A stretch of DNA of 51,017 nt from NCBI GenBank assembly GCA_951801655.1, contig CATONV010000011.1, positions 1 through 51,017 on the forward strand. The letters run 5' to 3'. This DNA is from an uncultured Oscillospiraceae bacterium. Its GTDB lineage: Bacteria; Bacillota; Clostridia; Oscillospirales; Oscillospiraceae. Below are positions 18,554 through 27,082 of the stretch, in pieces. How positions within the stretch are numbered: the first letter of the stretch is position 1; each line of letters begins with the position of its first letter. The notes under the pieces are model-generated. The model was not told where the DNA came from. It worked only from the letters and a program-made list of their open reading frames with translations, and searched no databases. A program made the translations under genes and the position numbers.

Positions 18554-19702
18554 ATGGTAGAGATTATCAGCATCCGATTTAAGAACGGCGGAAAGGAATA
18601 TTACTTTAATCCAGATGGCGTTCAGTTCCAGGTGGGAGACGGCGTTATTGTGGAGACAGCCCGGGGGACGGAGTACGCCTACTGTATCCGGGGCAATAAC
18701 ATGGTGGATGAGATTGATCTCACCGCCCCTCTCCGCCCGGTGGTGCGCAAGGCCACTCCGGAGGACGCCAAGCTGGTGGAGAAAAACAAGGAGAGGGAAA
18801 AGCATGCTTTGTCTGTCTGCCAGCAGAAGATTGCCGAGCACGGGCTGGACATGAAGTTGGTCAGCGCCGAGTACAGCTTTGACGGCAGCAAGATTTTGTT
18901 TTTCTTCACCTCTGAAGGCCGGGTGGATTTTCGGGCCTTGGTAAAGGATCTGGCGGGCGCCCTTCACAGCCGCATTGAGCTGCGGCAGATCGGCGTTCGG
19001 GACGAGGCGAAGATGCTGGGCGGACTGGGCATTTGTGGAAAACCCTTTTGTTGTTCTCAGTTCCTGGATGAATTTCAGCCGGTATCCATTAAGATGGCCA
19101 AAACGCAAAATCTGTCTCTCAATCCCACCAAGATTTCCGGAACCTGCGGGCGGCTGATGTGCTGTTTGAAATATGAGCAGGAGGCCTATGAAGATCTGGT
19201 GAAGAAAGCACCCAAGCAGGACTCCTTTGTGGAGACGCCTGACGGCGCGGGGACGGTGTCCGGAGTTAACCTGCTGCGGCAGACGGTCCAGGTGAGGTTG
19301 GAGTCCGATCCGGAAAGCCCGAAAACCTATCACAACTGCGAGCTGTGTGTGGTTCGCAGCGGAAAGGGCAAGCGGCCCGAGGGCTATGTGGAGCCCCCCC
19401 TGGAGGAGCTGGCCAAGCTGCGCCGCAAGGAGACTCCCTCGCCGATGACGGAGGAGGCCTCTCTGGCCGCCGCTATTGAGGCGGCCTTCCCCAGCCGGGA
19501 AAAACCGGAGAGTCAGAACCGCCGCCGCCGTTCCAGAGGGGAGGAGAGAACTCAGAAGGAGAGGTCCCCCCGGGAGGCCACGCCGGAGCAGGGGCCTAGG
19601 GAGGAGCGTCCGCCCCGCGAGGGTGAGTTCCGAAACGGAGGCAGGCGCCGCCGCCACCGGCCGAGAGGGGGCGGCGGAAAGCCCCCCACGTCCCAGCAGT
19701 AG
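18554..19702 (+). CDS. ricT: PSP1-domain iron-sulfur protein RicT/YaaT
   Basis: A 382-residue protein. The PSP1 domain spans about 1-270 with cysteine clusters GICGKPFCCSQFL and GTCGRLMCCLKYE, which in Bacillus RicT take part in binding iron-sulfur clusters with RicA and RicF in the Y complex that stimulates RNase Y processing, sporulation and competence. From about residue 285 the protein has a disordered Arg/Glu/Pro/Gly-rich tail (NRRRRSRGEE, PRGGGGK) that is longer than in Bacillus and may bind RNA. Start ATG 18554 follows GAGGAG. RicA and RicF are not seen in the window. Confidence 0.93.
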   Translation: MVEIISIRFKNGGKEYYFNPDGVQFQVGDGVIVETARGTEYAYCIRGNNMVDEIDLTAPLRPVVRKATPEDAKLVEKNKEREKHALSVCQQKIAEHGLDMKLVSAEYSFDGSKILFFFTSEGRVDFRALVKDLAGALHSRIELRQIGVRDEAKMLGGLGICGKPFCCSQFLDEFQPVSIKMAKTQNLSLNPTKISGTCGRLMCCLKYEQEAYEDLVKKAPKQDSFVETPDGAGTVSGVNLLRQTVQVRLESDPESPKTYHNCELCVVRSGKGKRPEGYVEPPLEELAKLRRKETPSPMTEEASLAAAIEAAFPSREKPESQNRRRRSRGEERTQKERSPREATPEQGPREERPPREGEFRNGGRRRRHRPRGGGGKPPTSQQ

Positions 19703-19706
19703 AGAG

Positions 19707-19744
19707 AAGACGGACGGACCGCCGTTCAGGCGGCCCGTCTTATT
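19707..19744 (+). terminator. Probable terminator after ricT
   Basis: AAGACGG and CCGTCTT flank an inner stem CCGCC-GTTCA-GGCGG, giving an interrupted GC-rich hairpin 5 bases after the ricT stop, then TATTTA. The T-run is weak, so termination may be partial and the AEC gene could be read through. Confidence 0.6.
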
Positions 19745-19767
19745 TACATTTGTAAGGAAGTGAGAGG

Positions 19768-20712
19768 ATGGCCGGTTTTTTTAACGCGTTGTCGGCTTGT
19801 ATGGTGTTGCTGATGCTGATGTCAGTGGGCTATTTCATGGGTGTGCGGGGCTGGATGACGTCGGCGGAAAAGAAATTTGTCAGTAAATTTATTGTCAATA
19901 TTGCGGTACCCTGCAACTGTATTGTGGGGCTGCTGAACAATCTGGACCGGGAGGGCATTGTCCGGGCCGCCGGCATGATGGCCGCCGGGGTGGTGTCTGT
20001 TATCTTAACCGTGCTGGTTTCAGCGGCGGCGGCGACGCTGCTCCGCCTGCCCCGGGAGAGGTGGGGAGTATTTGTTGCCATGGCCGGATTTTCCAACACG
20101 TTATTTATTGGGATTCCGGTGTGTACACAGCTTTTTGGACAGGTGAGTATGCCCTATATTATGCTCTATTACATTGGCCACACCACCCTGATGCAGTCAA
20201 TCGGCATGATGCTGCTGGAGAGGGCCGGGGCCAAAGCGGGCCAGAAAAGCAGTCTTGTCCAATTTCTAAAGGACGTATTCCTCAAACCCCCTATTTTGTC
20301 GGTTATTTTCTCCATTGTATTGCTGGCGCTGGGGCTGAAGCTGCCCGGCATTTTGATGCGCTTTGCCGACTATATCAGCGGGTCGGTGTCCCCGCTGGCC
20401 CTGATCTACTGCGGATTTATCGTCTATGAGGTGGGGTTGAAAAACCTGCGCTTCGCCCGGGGTCTGCCCACTATGCTGATGATACGGTTGGTACTTGCCC
20501 CGGTGATCGGTATGGCCTGCTGTACTTTGATGAGGATGGAGGGGCTGGCTCTCCAGGTGTTTGTCGTGGAGGGCGCCCTGCCGGTGGTGAGTCAGGTTAC
20601 AGTGGCGGCCGGAGCCTATGGCGCGGACGAAAAATATGCTGCCACCGGCGCCTGTTTGTCTATTTTGTGCAGCTTTATAACCATTCCCATTTTAATGCTG
20701 GTTTTAGGATGA
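19768..20712 (+). CDS. AEC-family transporter (auxin efflux carrier-like)
   Basis: A 314-residue integral membrane protein with about ten helices in two five-helix halves. The first half has VSKFIVNIAVPCNCIVGLLNN and GFSNTLFIGIPVCTQLFG, typical of the AEC family; the second has KPPILSVIFSIVLLALGLKLP and EGALPVVSQVTVAAGAYGADEKYA. Members export or import organic acids such as malate; the substrate here is unknown. Start ATG 19768 follows GTAAGGAAGTGAGAGG. It ends in a bidirectional terminator shared with the opposing nagZ-like gene. Confidence 0.88.
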   Translation: MAGFFNALSACMVLLMLMSVGYFMGVRGWMTSAEKKFVSKFIVNIAVPCNCIVGLLNNLDREGIVRAAGMMAAGVVSVILTVLVSAAAATLLRLPRERWGVFVAMAGFSNTLFIGIPVCTQLFGQVSMPYIMLYYIGHTTLMQSIGMMLLERAGAKAGQKSSLVQFLKDVFLKPPILSVIFSIVLLALGLKLPGILMRFADYISGSVSPLALIYCGFIVYEVGLKNLRFARGLPTMLMIRLVLAPVIGMACCTLMRMEGLALQVFVVEGALPVVSQVTVAAGAYGADEKYAATGACLSILCSFITIPILMLVLG

Positions 20713-20821
20713 AAAACCCGCCGCACTCAAGGGCGTTGTTTTAAGAAACCCTGTAGGGGCGCATAGTATGCGCCCCTACAAAGGTTTTTTCATCTCAACG
20801 CCCCGTCCTGCGGCGGGTTTA
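20713..20821. terminator. Bidirectional terminator with a repeat nested in its loop
   Basis: Nested inverted repeats: outer AAACCCGCCGC (20714-20724) with GCGGCGGGTTT (20810-20820), middle GGGCGTTG (20731-20738) with CAACGCCC (20796-20803), inner AAACC (20746-20750) with GGTTT (20783-20787), and at the centre repeat copy 4. The outer arms carry A and T runs on either side, suiting termination for both converging genes. Confidence 0.8.
20752..20780. repeat. Dispersed GC-rich hairpin repeat, copy 4
   Basis: A short-form copy: TGTAGGGGCGCATA-G-TATGCGCCCCTACA, a near-perfect 14-base-pair palindrome with the family's TGTAGGGGCG ends. It occupies the loop of the nagZ/AEC terminator. Confidence 0.82.
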
Positions 20822-20823
20822 TT

Positions 20824-22014
20824 TTAAATCAGTCCCAGGTCATATTTCCAGTCCAAAACCCGGCGTACGGCCTGGTCCACCCGACTTTGGGAGAGGGAGC
20901 CGTCCTCCAGGGCGGAGAGGACCTGGGGAATTTGGGTTTGAAAATCGGTGGTGACCACCATGTCGCATCCCGCTGTCAGGGCCAGCACGGCGGGGGATTG
21001 ACGCTTCTCCTTGGCAAATTGGGTAATGGCTTTCATGGCCAGGTCGTCGGTAATGGCCGGGCCATCAAAACCAATCTCCTCTCGGAGAATCCGGTATACA
21101 GCCGGGGAGAGGGAGGCAGGCCGATCTGGGTCCAGGCAGGTGACAATGTTGTGGGAGACCAGCACGGCGGAGGTGCCGTTGCTGGTCTCAATTCCCGCCT
21201 GAAAGGGGAGGAAATCCTCCTCCTGGAAGGTCTCCAGAGAGCGTTCATCCACTGCCATGCCCTCGTGGGTGTCGGCGTTGTCGCCGTAGCCGGGAAAGTG
21301 CTTCAATACGCTGCCCATGCGGTCCGCCTCCATCTGAGCCACCACAGCGGCAATGTATTCGCAGGTCTCCTCCGCGCCCAGGCCCAGGGTGCGGTCGTAG
21401 ATAAAATCGCCGGGGTTGGTGGACAGGTCGGCCACCGGGGCGAAATTGACGTTGATGCCTAGGGAGGAGAGCAGTTCATCCTTCTCTCGGCAGTCAGCCA
21501 AGACGGCCTCCAGCCCGCCCTGCTTGTACAGCTTCTGAGGGGAGGAAAACCGCTTCTCCCTCAGCTGGGGATTGGAGCTTACCCGAACCACGGTACCCCC
21601 CTCCTCGTCCACGCCGATAAGCATGGGGAGGTGGTTGGCCGCCTGGTAGACGGAAATCTGATCCTGCACCTCCTGGGCGGTCTTGTCCTTGAAGTCCCGG
21701 GCAAAGAGGAGGTAACCCCCCAGGAGATATTCCGCCGCGATCTCGCCTCCATAGTCGTTTCCGGGGCATCGGGCAAAAAAGAGCTGGCCCACTTTCTCCT
21801 CTATTGTCATGGAGGCCAGCAGACTGTCGATGGTCTCCTGCCGGGGATCGGGTTCCGGTTCGGGATCAGGAAACTCCACGGGTGCGAACACCTCCTGCCC
21901 CTCCGCCGGGGGAGGGGAGGGGGGTGGCGTGCTTACATCCTCCACGGGGGGAGACACAGAGGCGCAGCCCACCAGCAGGAGGGCCATCAGAGAAAGGGCA
22001 AGATATTGTTTCAT
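20824..22014 (-). CDS. Glycoside hydrolase family 3 lipoprotein (NagZ-like)
   Basis: A 396-residue exported lipoprotein: signal peptide MKQYLALSLMALLLVGCAS with lipobox LVGC (Cys17), a Pro/Glu-rich linker (20-58), then a GH3 beta-N-acetylhexosaminidase domain. GH3 motifs: MLIGVDEEGGTVVR, KHFPGYGDNADTHEG (Asp-His general acid pair; Gly-Tyr replaces the usual Gly-His), and AITDDLAMKAI with the nucleophile Asp. It probably trims N-acetylglucosamine-containing muropeptides or glycans at the outer face of the membrane. Gram-positive homologues are often secreted in this way. Start ATG 22014. Converges with the AEC gene. Confidence 0.88.
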   Translation of the reverse strand: MKQYLALSLMALLLVGCASVSPPVEDVSTPPPSPPPAEGQEVFAPVEFPDPEPEPDPRQETIDSLLASMTIEEKVGQLFFARCPGNDYGGEIAAEYLLGGYLLFARDFKDKTAQEVQDQISVYQAANHLPMLIGVDEEGGTVVRVSSNPQLREKRFSSPQKLYKQGGLEAVLADCREKDELLSSLGINVNFAPVADLSTNPGDFIYDRTLGLGAEETCEYIAAVVAQMEADRMGSVLKHFPGYGDNADTHEGMAVDERSLETFQEEDFLPFQAGIETSNGTSAVLVSHNIVTCLDPDRPASLSPAVYRILREEIGFDGPAITDDLAMKAITQFAKEKRQSPAVLALTAGCDMVVTTDFQTQIPQVLSALEDGSLSQSRVDQAVRRVLDWKYDLGLI

Positions 22015-22026
22015 GGTGTTCTCCTT

Positions 22027-22056
22027 AAAAACCGCCCCGCCTTCTTCAGGCGGGGC
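22027..22056 (-). terminator. Terminator of aspS
   Basis: On the minus strand GCCCCGCC-TGAAGAA-GGCGGGGC is followed by GGTTTTT, 8 bases after the aspS stop: a good intrinsic terminator. Confidence 0.9.
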
Positions 22057-22064
22057 AGTCCGGC

Positions 22065-23855
22065 TTATTCTTCTTCCATCTTGGTGATGGCAATGTTCAG
22101 CTCGTCTAGCTGCTTCTGCTCCACGGTGGAGGGCGCGCCCATCATCAGATCCTGAGCATTCTTGTTCATGGGGAAGGGGATCACTTCCCGAATGGACTCC
22201 TCCCCGGACAGGAGCATGACCATCCGGTCCACCCCGGGGGCGATGCCCGCGTGGGGAGGCGCGCCATAGGTGAAGGCGTTGTACATGGCGGGGAATTTTT
22301 TCTGTACGTCCTCCTCCGTCAGACGGACCAGCTTAAAGGCTTCCACCATGATTTCCGGGTCGTGGTTGCGCACCGCGCCGGAGGACAGCTCCACCCCGTT
22401 GCACACCAGGTCGTACTGGAACGCGGTGATGGACAGGGGGTCCACCTCACCCTTGATGGCCTTTTCGATGATCTCCAGGCCGCCGTTGGGCATGGAGAAG
22501 GGGTTGTGGCAGAATTCCAGCTCGCCGGACTCCTCCCCAATCTCATACATGGGGAAGTCCACGATCCAGCAGAACTCATACCTCTCCTTGTCCATATGCA
22601 CGGGGCAGAAAGCCCCCAGCTTGTTGCGCAGCACGCCGGCGGTTTTCTGGGCGGCCAGCAGGGCGCCGGCGGTGAGGCCTACGAAGCAGCCCTTCTCCAA
22701 ACGGAGGGCTTCCACCACCTGGTCCTTGATAGGCTGAACAAACTTGGCGATACCGCCCACAATCTCCCCGTTCTCGTCGTAGCGGAACCAGTAGGCTTTG
22801 CTGCCCGACTGGACCTCCACCTCGTTGCACAGCTCATCGATCTGCTTTCGGGTTCCGGAGAAGTCGGACACAACGATGGCTTTCACGGTCTGATTTTCAA
22901 AGGGCGGGAAGCCGCAGCCGGCCAGCAGAGAGGTGGCGTCGGTCACGGTCAGGTCGATGCGCAGGTCGGGCTTGTCGGAGCCGTATTTTTCCATGGCTTC
23001 CAGGTAGGGGATGCGGACAAAGGGCGCCTTTGAGGCAATGTCGTACTTGCCGTACTTGGCAAAAATGGGGGGAAGAACATCTTCCAGAACGGCGAAGACA
23101 TCCTCCTGATTGGCAAAGGCCATCTCCATGTCCAGCTGGTAGAATTCGCCGGGGGAGCGGTCGCCTCGGGCGTCCTCGTCCCGGAAGCAGGGGGCGATCT
23201 GGAAGTACTTGTCAAAGCCGGAGGCCATCAGCAGCTGCTTGAACTGCTGGGGGGCCTGGGGCAGGGCGTAGAACTTGCCGGGGTGCTTGCGGGAGGGCAC
23301 CAGGTAGTCCCGGGCCCCCTCGGGGGAGGAGGCGGTGAGAATGGGGGTGGTAATCTCCAAAAAGCCGTGGTCGGTCATGGCGGAGCGCAGGGCGGACACC
23401 ACTTGGCAGCGCAGGACGATGTTCTGCTTGACCTCGGGGTTGCGCAGGTCCAGATAGCGGTATTTCAGCCGGGCGGACTCGTCCGCTTCCCGGCTGCGGT
23501 TGATAGGGAAGGGCAGCTCATTGTGCCGGCAGCGGCCCAGCACCTCAATTTTGGCGGGGACCACCTCAATGTCGCCGGTGGGCAGCTTGGGGTTCTTGCT
23601 GTCCCTCTCCCGGACGGTGCCGGTGACTGAAATCACCGTCTCCTTGTTCAGCTCCTTGACGGTTTGGATGGTATCCTCCGTCTCCAGCACGACCTGGGTG
23701 GTGCCATAGAAATCCCGCAGGACCAGGAAGGCCAGGCTTTGACTGACCTCCCGCAGGTTTTCCATCCAGCCCGCCAGGGTCACTTCCTGGCCTGCCTGCT
23801 CCATGCGCAGCTCGCCGCAGGTGTGGGTGCGGTAAAAGGTGGTTGTGTCACCCAT
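22065..23855 (-). CDS. aspS: Aspartyl-tRNA synthetase
   Basis: Class II synthetase of the long bacterial type, 596 residues. N-terminal OB-fold anticodon-binding domain (about 1-110, GWMENLREVSQSLAFLVLRDF), catalytic core with motif 2 FRDEDARGDRSPGEFYQLDMEM (about 218-240), the bacterial GAD insertion domain (about 290-420) and motif 3 GIAPGVDRMVMLL near 535-550. Whether it discriminates Asp from Asn tRNA is not decidable here. Start ATG 23855. No T-box leader fits upstream, since only 36 bases separate it from the next gene. Confidence 0.96.
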   Translation of the reverse strand: MGDTTTFYRTHTCGELRMEQAGQEVTLAGWMENLREVSQSLAFLVLRDFYGTTQVVLETEDTIQTVKELNKETVISVTGTVRERDSKNPKLPTGDIEVVPAKIEVLGRCRHNELPFPINRSREADESARLKYRYLDLRNPEVKQNIVLRCQVVSALRSAMTDHGFLEITTPILTASSPEGARDYLVPSRKHPGKFYALPQAPQQFKQLLMASGFDKYFQIAPCFRDEDARGDRSPGEFYQLDMEMAFANQEDVFAVLEDVLPPIFAKYGKYDIASKAPFVRIPYLEAMEKYGSDKPDLRIDLTVTDATSLLAGCGFPPFENQTVKAIVVSDFSGTRKQIDELCNEVEVQSGSKAYWFRYDENGEIVGGIAKFVQPIKDQVVEALRLEKGCFVGLTAGALLAAQKTAGVLRNKLGAFCPVHMDKERYEFCWIVDFPMYEIGEESGELEFCHNPFSMPNGGLEIIEKAIKGEVDPLSITAFQYDLVCNGVELSSGAVRNHDPEIMVEAFKLVRLTEEDVQKKFPAMYNAFTYGAPPHAGIAPGVDRMVMLLSGEESIREVIPFPMNKNAQDLMMGAPSTVEQKQLDELNIAITKMEEE

Positions 23856-23891
23856 AAGATCAACTCCTATTTGTATTATTATTTTTGAATA

Positions 23892-24353
23892 TTACTGATC
23901 GCATATGGATTTCAGCGTTTCTTGAAGCTTGTCCGGGTTGGAGGGGGCGTAGCCCTGCCACTGGTTCTCCTCCTTCCCGGAGACCCACAGATGCTTGCCG
24001 TCCCAATAGGCGATATAAAAGGAGGAACAGCCGCTGACCTCACGGACTGCAATCCCGTTCGTGCCGGGTCTCTGGAACGGGAGAATCCGGGTGTACCTCT
24101 GCCCACGCAGGGCGTTTAATGCAGCCCGCCCCGGTGCGGCCTGCTCCGCTGTAACGGGGAAGTCGCTCATACCGGGATAATCGCCCTCGTGGAGAATGCC
24201 GATGGTATGGACCGCTATTTCCGGTATCCCACAGCCGGAGTTCTTAATTTGGTCGTAGGTAAGCTCCTCCGTCAAATAAGCCGCAGTCAGACCAAGGCCG
24301 AAGGCGGTCAAAAGGACAAGGAGGGTGCAAAGGGGCCAGAGCAGCTTTTTCAT
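23892..24353 (-). CDS. Small secreted or membrane-anchored protein, unknown
   Basis: A 153-residue protein with an N-terminal hydrophobic signal or anchor (MKKLLWPLCTLLVLLTAFGLGLTAAYL, about 3-27) and a soluble outer domain of about 125 residues with three Cys (Cys41, Cys108, Cys151), possibly disulfide-forming. I do not recognise the family. The ATG at 24353 overlaps the hisS stop (ATGA) with AAAGGAG upstream, so it is translated with hisS. It lies between two tRNA synthetase genes, but nothing in its sequence links it to translation. Confidence 0.65.
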   Translation of the reverse strand: MKKLLWPLCTLLVLLTAFGLGLTAAYLTEELTYDQIKNSGCGIPEIAVHTIGILHEGDYPGMSDFPVTAEQAAPGRAALNALRGQRYTRILPFQRPGTNGIAVREVSGCSSFYIAYWDGKHLWVSGKEENQWQGYAPSNPDKLQETLKSICDQ

Positions 24354-25720
24354 AGAGCTCCTTTGTCCAAAATGGGAGTTTCGCCGCTCTTGGCGGTAAT
24401 GGCGGCAACGATTTTGCCCACAGCCTCGCCGGTGGGAATCAGCTCCTGCTCGCCGGAGCGCATATCCTTCAAGGACACCTTGTCCTGTTTAATCTCGTCG
24501 TCCCCCAGGAAGACCACATAGGGGACCCCCAGCTTATCGGCGTAATTCATCTTCTGCTTGAACTTCTTCTGCTCGCCGTAGATCTGGGTGCGGACCTGGC
24601 AGCCCCGCAGCTGGGTGGCCAGGGCGATGGCGGGGCCCATGTCCCCGGTCATGGGGAGGATGAGGACGTCGGCGGGGGCGGTGTTCAGGGCGTCGTTCAG
24701 ATAGCCCTGATCCTCCAGAACGAAGAACAGCCGTGTCAGACCGATGGAAATTCCAACGCCGGGGAGTTGTTTATCGGTGTAATATTCCGCTAAGTTATCA
24801 TACCGGCCTCCGGAACAGATGGAACCGATCTCCGGGTGGTCCAGCATGGTGGTCTCGTAGACGGTGCCGGTGTAGTAGTCCAGCCCCCGGGCGATGGTCA
24901 GGTCCAGCACAAAGTGGGTTTCAGGTACGCCGAAGGCGGCCAGATTTTGGGCCACTGCCGTCAACTCGTCCAGGCCCTCGTCGAACATGGGGTTTCGGCC
25001 TCGGTAGGCATCCAGGGCAGCCAGAACCTGGGCGTTGTTCCCCCGGATGGCGATGAATTTCAGAATCTCGGCAGCCTGTTCGTCGTTAAGGCCGATGTCG
25101 GGAGAGGTGAGAAGGTCCCGGACAGATTTTTCACCGATTTTCTCCAACTTGTCCACCGTGCGCATAATAGACCCGGCCTGAGGGGTCAGGCCCAGCATGG
25201 CATAGAAGCCGTTTAAAATTTTCCGGTTGTTGACCCGGATCTGGAACCGCTTCAGCCCCAGGGAGGTGAAGGTTTGGTAGATGACGGCGGGAATCTCGGC
25301 ATCGTTGAAGATGTCCAGCTTGCCGTCGCCAATGATGTCAATGTCCGCCTGATAGAACTCCCGGAACCGGCCCCGCTGGGCCCGCTCGCCCCGATAGACC
25401 TTGCCGATCTGGAAACGGCGGAAGGGGAAGGCCAGCTTGGCGTAATTCAGGGCCACGTACTTGGCCAGAGGGACTGTCAGGTCAAAGCGGAGGGACAGGT
25501 CGCTGTCCCCCTTGGTGAAGCGGTAGATTTGTTTTTCCGTCTCGCCGCCCCCCTTGGCCAGCAGAACCTCGCTGGCTTCAATCAAGGGGGTGTCCAGGGG
25601 GGTGAAGGCATACCGGGAGAAGGACTCCCGGATGATGGCCGCCATGCGGTCAAAATGGATCTGCCGGGCAGGAAGGAGCTCCATAAAGCCGGACAGGGTG
25701 CGGGGTTGTACCTTAGCCAT
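24350..25720 (-). CDS. hisS: Histidyl-tRNA synthetase
   Basis: Class II synthetase, 456 residues. Contains motif 1 region (MAAIIRESFSRYAFTPLDTPLIEASEVLLAKGGGETEKQ), motif 2 FRRFQIGKVYRGERAQRGRFREFYQADID, the histidine-specific motif ARGLDYYTGTVYE, motif 3 (GGRYDNLAEYY with GVGISIGLTRLF) and a C-terminal anticodon-binding domain from about 345. A LSLRFDLTVPLAKYVA block is typical. It could be confused with HisZ, but the intact RGLDYYTG motif and the C-terminal domain favour HisS. Start ATG 25720 follows AAAGGA. Confidence 0.94.
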   Translation of the reverse strand: MAKVQPRTLSGFMELLPARQIHFDRMAAIIRESFSRYAFTPLDTPLIEASEVLLAKGGGETEKQIYRFTKGDSDLSLRFDLTVPLAKYVALNYAKLAFPFRRFQIGKVYRGERAQRGRFREFYQADIDIIGDGKLDIFNDAEIPAVIYQTFTSLGLKRFQIRVNNRKILNGFYAMLGLTPQAGSIMRTVDKLEKIGEKSVRDLLTSPDIGLNDEQAAEILKFIAIRGNNAQVLAALDAYRGRNPMFDEGLDELTAVAQNLAAFGVPETHFVLDLTIARGLDYYTGTVYETTMLDHPEIGSICSGGRYDNLAEYYTDKQLPGVGISIGLTRLFFVLEDQGYLNDALNTAPADVLILPMTGDMGPAIALATQLRGCQVRTQIYGEQKKFKQKMNYADKLGVPYVVFLGDDEIKQDKVSLKDMRSGEQELIPTGEAVGKIVAAITAKSGETPILDKGAL

Positions 25721-25794
25721 AACTCAAAATCCTTTCTTTTCAAATACACACATAGTTGTTCTTTTTCTTTTGTGAAAAAAGAAAAGAATCAAAA

Positions 25795-25840
25795 GAAAAA
25801 AGGAACAAACGCTCCCATCCCCAGAATCGGACGGGAGCGC
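25795..25840 (-). terminator. Terminator of the mgsA-like gene
   Basis: Minus-strand hairpin CGCTCCC...GGGAGCG (with extra pairs CGTCC/GGAT) followed by TTTGTTCCTTTTTTC, about 23 bases after the mgsA-like stop and upstream of hisS. Strong terminator shape; the gap to hisS is too short for a T-box. Confidence 0.85.
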
Positions 25841-25862
25841 GTACATGCGGCGGGGGCCCCGG

Positions 25863-26279
25863 TTACAGGGCGAAGGGCACCCGGTTGGGGTTCATAACCT
25901 CGCGCCAGCCCAGATCACCCCGAGACAGGCCGTGGATCAGCAGCTCGGCGGTGGCCACATTGGTGGCCACAGGGACAGAGTGCTGGTCGCACAGGCGGGT
26001 GATGTACAGCACATCTTTGTCCATTTCGTTGTCCTGGGGGGAGTTGAAAAAGAAGACCATGTCGATCTCGTTGTAGATGATGCGCTGGCCAATTTGCTCA
26101 ATCCCGCCGTGTTCATGGGACAAAAAAAGCTGGACAGGCAGGCCGGTGGCCTCCGCAACCATACGTCCGGTGGCGTTGGTGCCGCAGACGGAGTGCTTGG
26201 ACAGGACGCCGCAGTAGGCGGTACAGAATTGTACCATCAGTTCCTGCTTTTTTGTATGGCTCATAATGGCGATGTTCAT
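25863..26279 (-). CDS. Methylglyoxal synthase-like protein lacking the catalytic Asp
   Basis: A 138-residue protein colinear with methylglyoxal synthase (MgsA), which turns dihydroxyacetone phosphate into methylglyoxal. It starts MNIAIMSHTKKQELMVQF and has IPVATN-type motif VPVATNVATAELL (about 102-114). The normal active-site signature SGP(M/L)GGDQQIG reads SHEHGGIEQIG, so the catalytic Asp (Asp71 in E. coli) is Ile60, followed by Glu. The GTTG phosphate loop is GTNATG, and the His before the second conserved Asp (Asp89 here) is Met86. MgsA activity is therefore doubtful; it may bind a ligand or regulate. Start ATG 26279 has AGGAGG upstream. It lies 42 bases after minD, a pairing known from clostridial mreBCD-minCDE-rodA-mgsA clusters. 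Confidence 0.85.
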   Translation of the reverse strand: MNIAIMSHTKKQELMVQFCTAYCGVLSKHSVCGTNATGRMVAEATGLPVQLFLSHEHGGIEQIGQRIIYNEIDMVFFFNSPQDNEMDKDVLYITRLCDQHSVPVATNVATAELLIHGLSRGDLGWREVMNPNRVPFAL

Positions 26280-26320
26280 GGCAGCAATACCTCCTTGATT
26301 CCTTGTAATGGGCGGATAGG

Positions 26321-27055
26321 CTAGCGAATGCGCATAATGGGTACCCGCCGTCCCTCCAGCCGCTGGGCGATGTTCCAGCAGGCCAGGGCGGCCCCCCGTC
26401 TGCCGCGGACGGTGAGGGGCTGACCTAGGTTGGCGCACAGGATGACCTGTGGGTCTTCAGGAACCACACCGAGGAGGGGCAGACCGGCGGTATCCATGGC
26501 GTCGTCAATGGTGGTGCGCAGCTTGCGCAGCAGCCGGGTTTGGATACGGTTCATCACCAGATGGATCTGTTTCAGATGTTCCAGTTCAGCCACCGTCCGC
26601 TGGGCATCCCGCAGGGAAGAGGCGTCGTTGGTGGCGATTACCACGGCCCGGTCCACCTCTCGGGTGGCCAGGCGGAAGCCGACGCCCAGGCCGGCTGGGG
26701 AGTCGATTAGAATGTAGTCGTAGAGGGTGCGGGCTTCCTCCAGCAGGGTGCGGATTTTTTCTGAGGTAAGGCTGGCGGGGAGAGACATGGGAGACGTGAG
26801 AAGGGAGAGACCTTTCAGGTCCGGATGTTCCACGGCGGCCCGGGCCAGGGGACAGCGCCCCAGGGCCACGTCGGAGAAATCCATCAGCGCTCGGTCATTC
26901 AAGCCCAGGGAGATGTCCAGATTTCGCAGGCCGATGTCCATATCAATGCACAATACCCTGCGTCCCATTTCGGCCAGCGAGGCGGCCACGCCGCTGGTAA
27001 TGGAGGTCTTCCCGGTGCCGCCCTTACCGGATGTAATCGCGATCACGGTGCCCAT
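26321..27055 (-). CDS. minD: MinD-like ParA-family ATPase
   Basis: A 244-residue deviant-Walker ATPase. N-terminus MGTVIAITSGKGGTGKTSITSGVAASLAEMGRRVLCIDMDIGLRNLDISLGL matches MinD, which directs septum placement by binding MinC at the membrane. Walker A' is KGGTGKTS; Switch motifs YDYILIDSPAGLGVGF follow. The C-terminal end (AQRLEGRRVPIMRIR) is a short basic amphipathic stretch that could be a membrane-targeting helix, though less hydrophobic than usual. Neither minC nor minE is in the window, so its partner is unclear. A good promoter lies just upstream and the mgsA-like gene follows in the same transcript. Confidence 0.88.
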   Translation of the reverse strand: MGTVIAITSGKGGTGKTSITSGVAASLAEMGRRVLCIDMDIGLRNLDISLGLNDRALMDFSDVALGRCPLARAAVEHPDLKGLSLLTSPMSLPASLTSEKIRTLLEEARTLYDYILIDSPAGLGVGFRLATREVDRAVVIATNDASSLRDAQRTVAELEHLKQIHLVMNRIQTRLLRKLRTTIDDAMDTAGLPLLGVVPEDPQVILCANLGQPLTVRGRRGAALACWNIAQRLEGRRVPIMRIR

Positions 27056-27082
27056 GGAAGATACCTCCTAATTCACAGCTTT

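Noticed and set aside
25721-25862. T-box leader for hisS
   Set aside because: The gap is about 140 bases, is largely taken by the preceding terminator and a polypurine palindrome, and has no T-box sequence that I can see. The same holds for aspS and serS.
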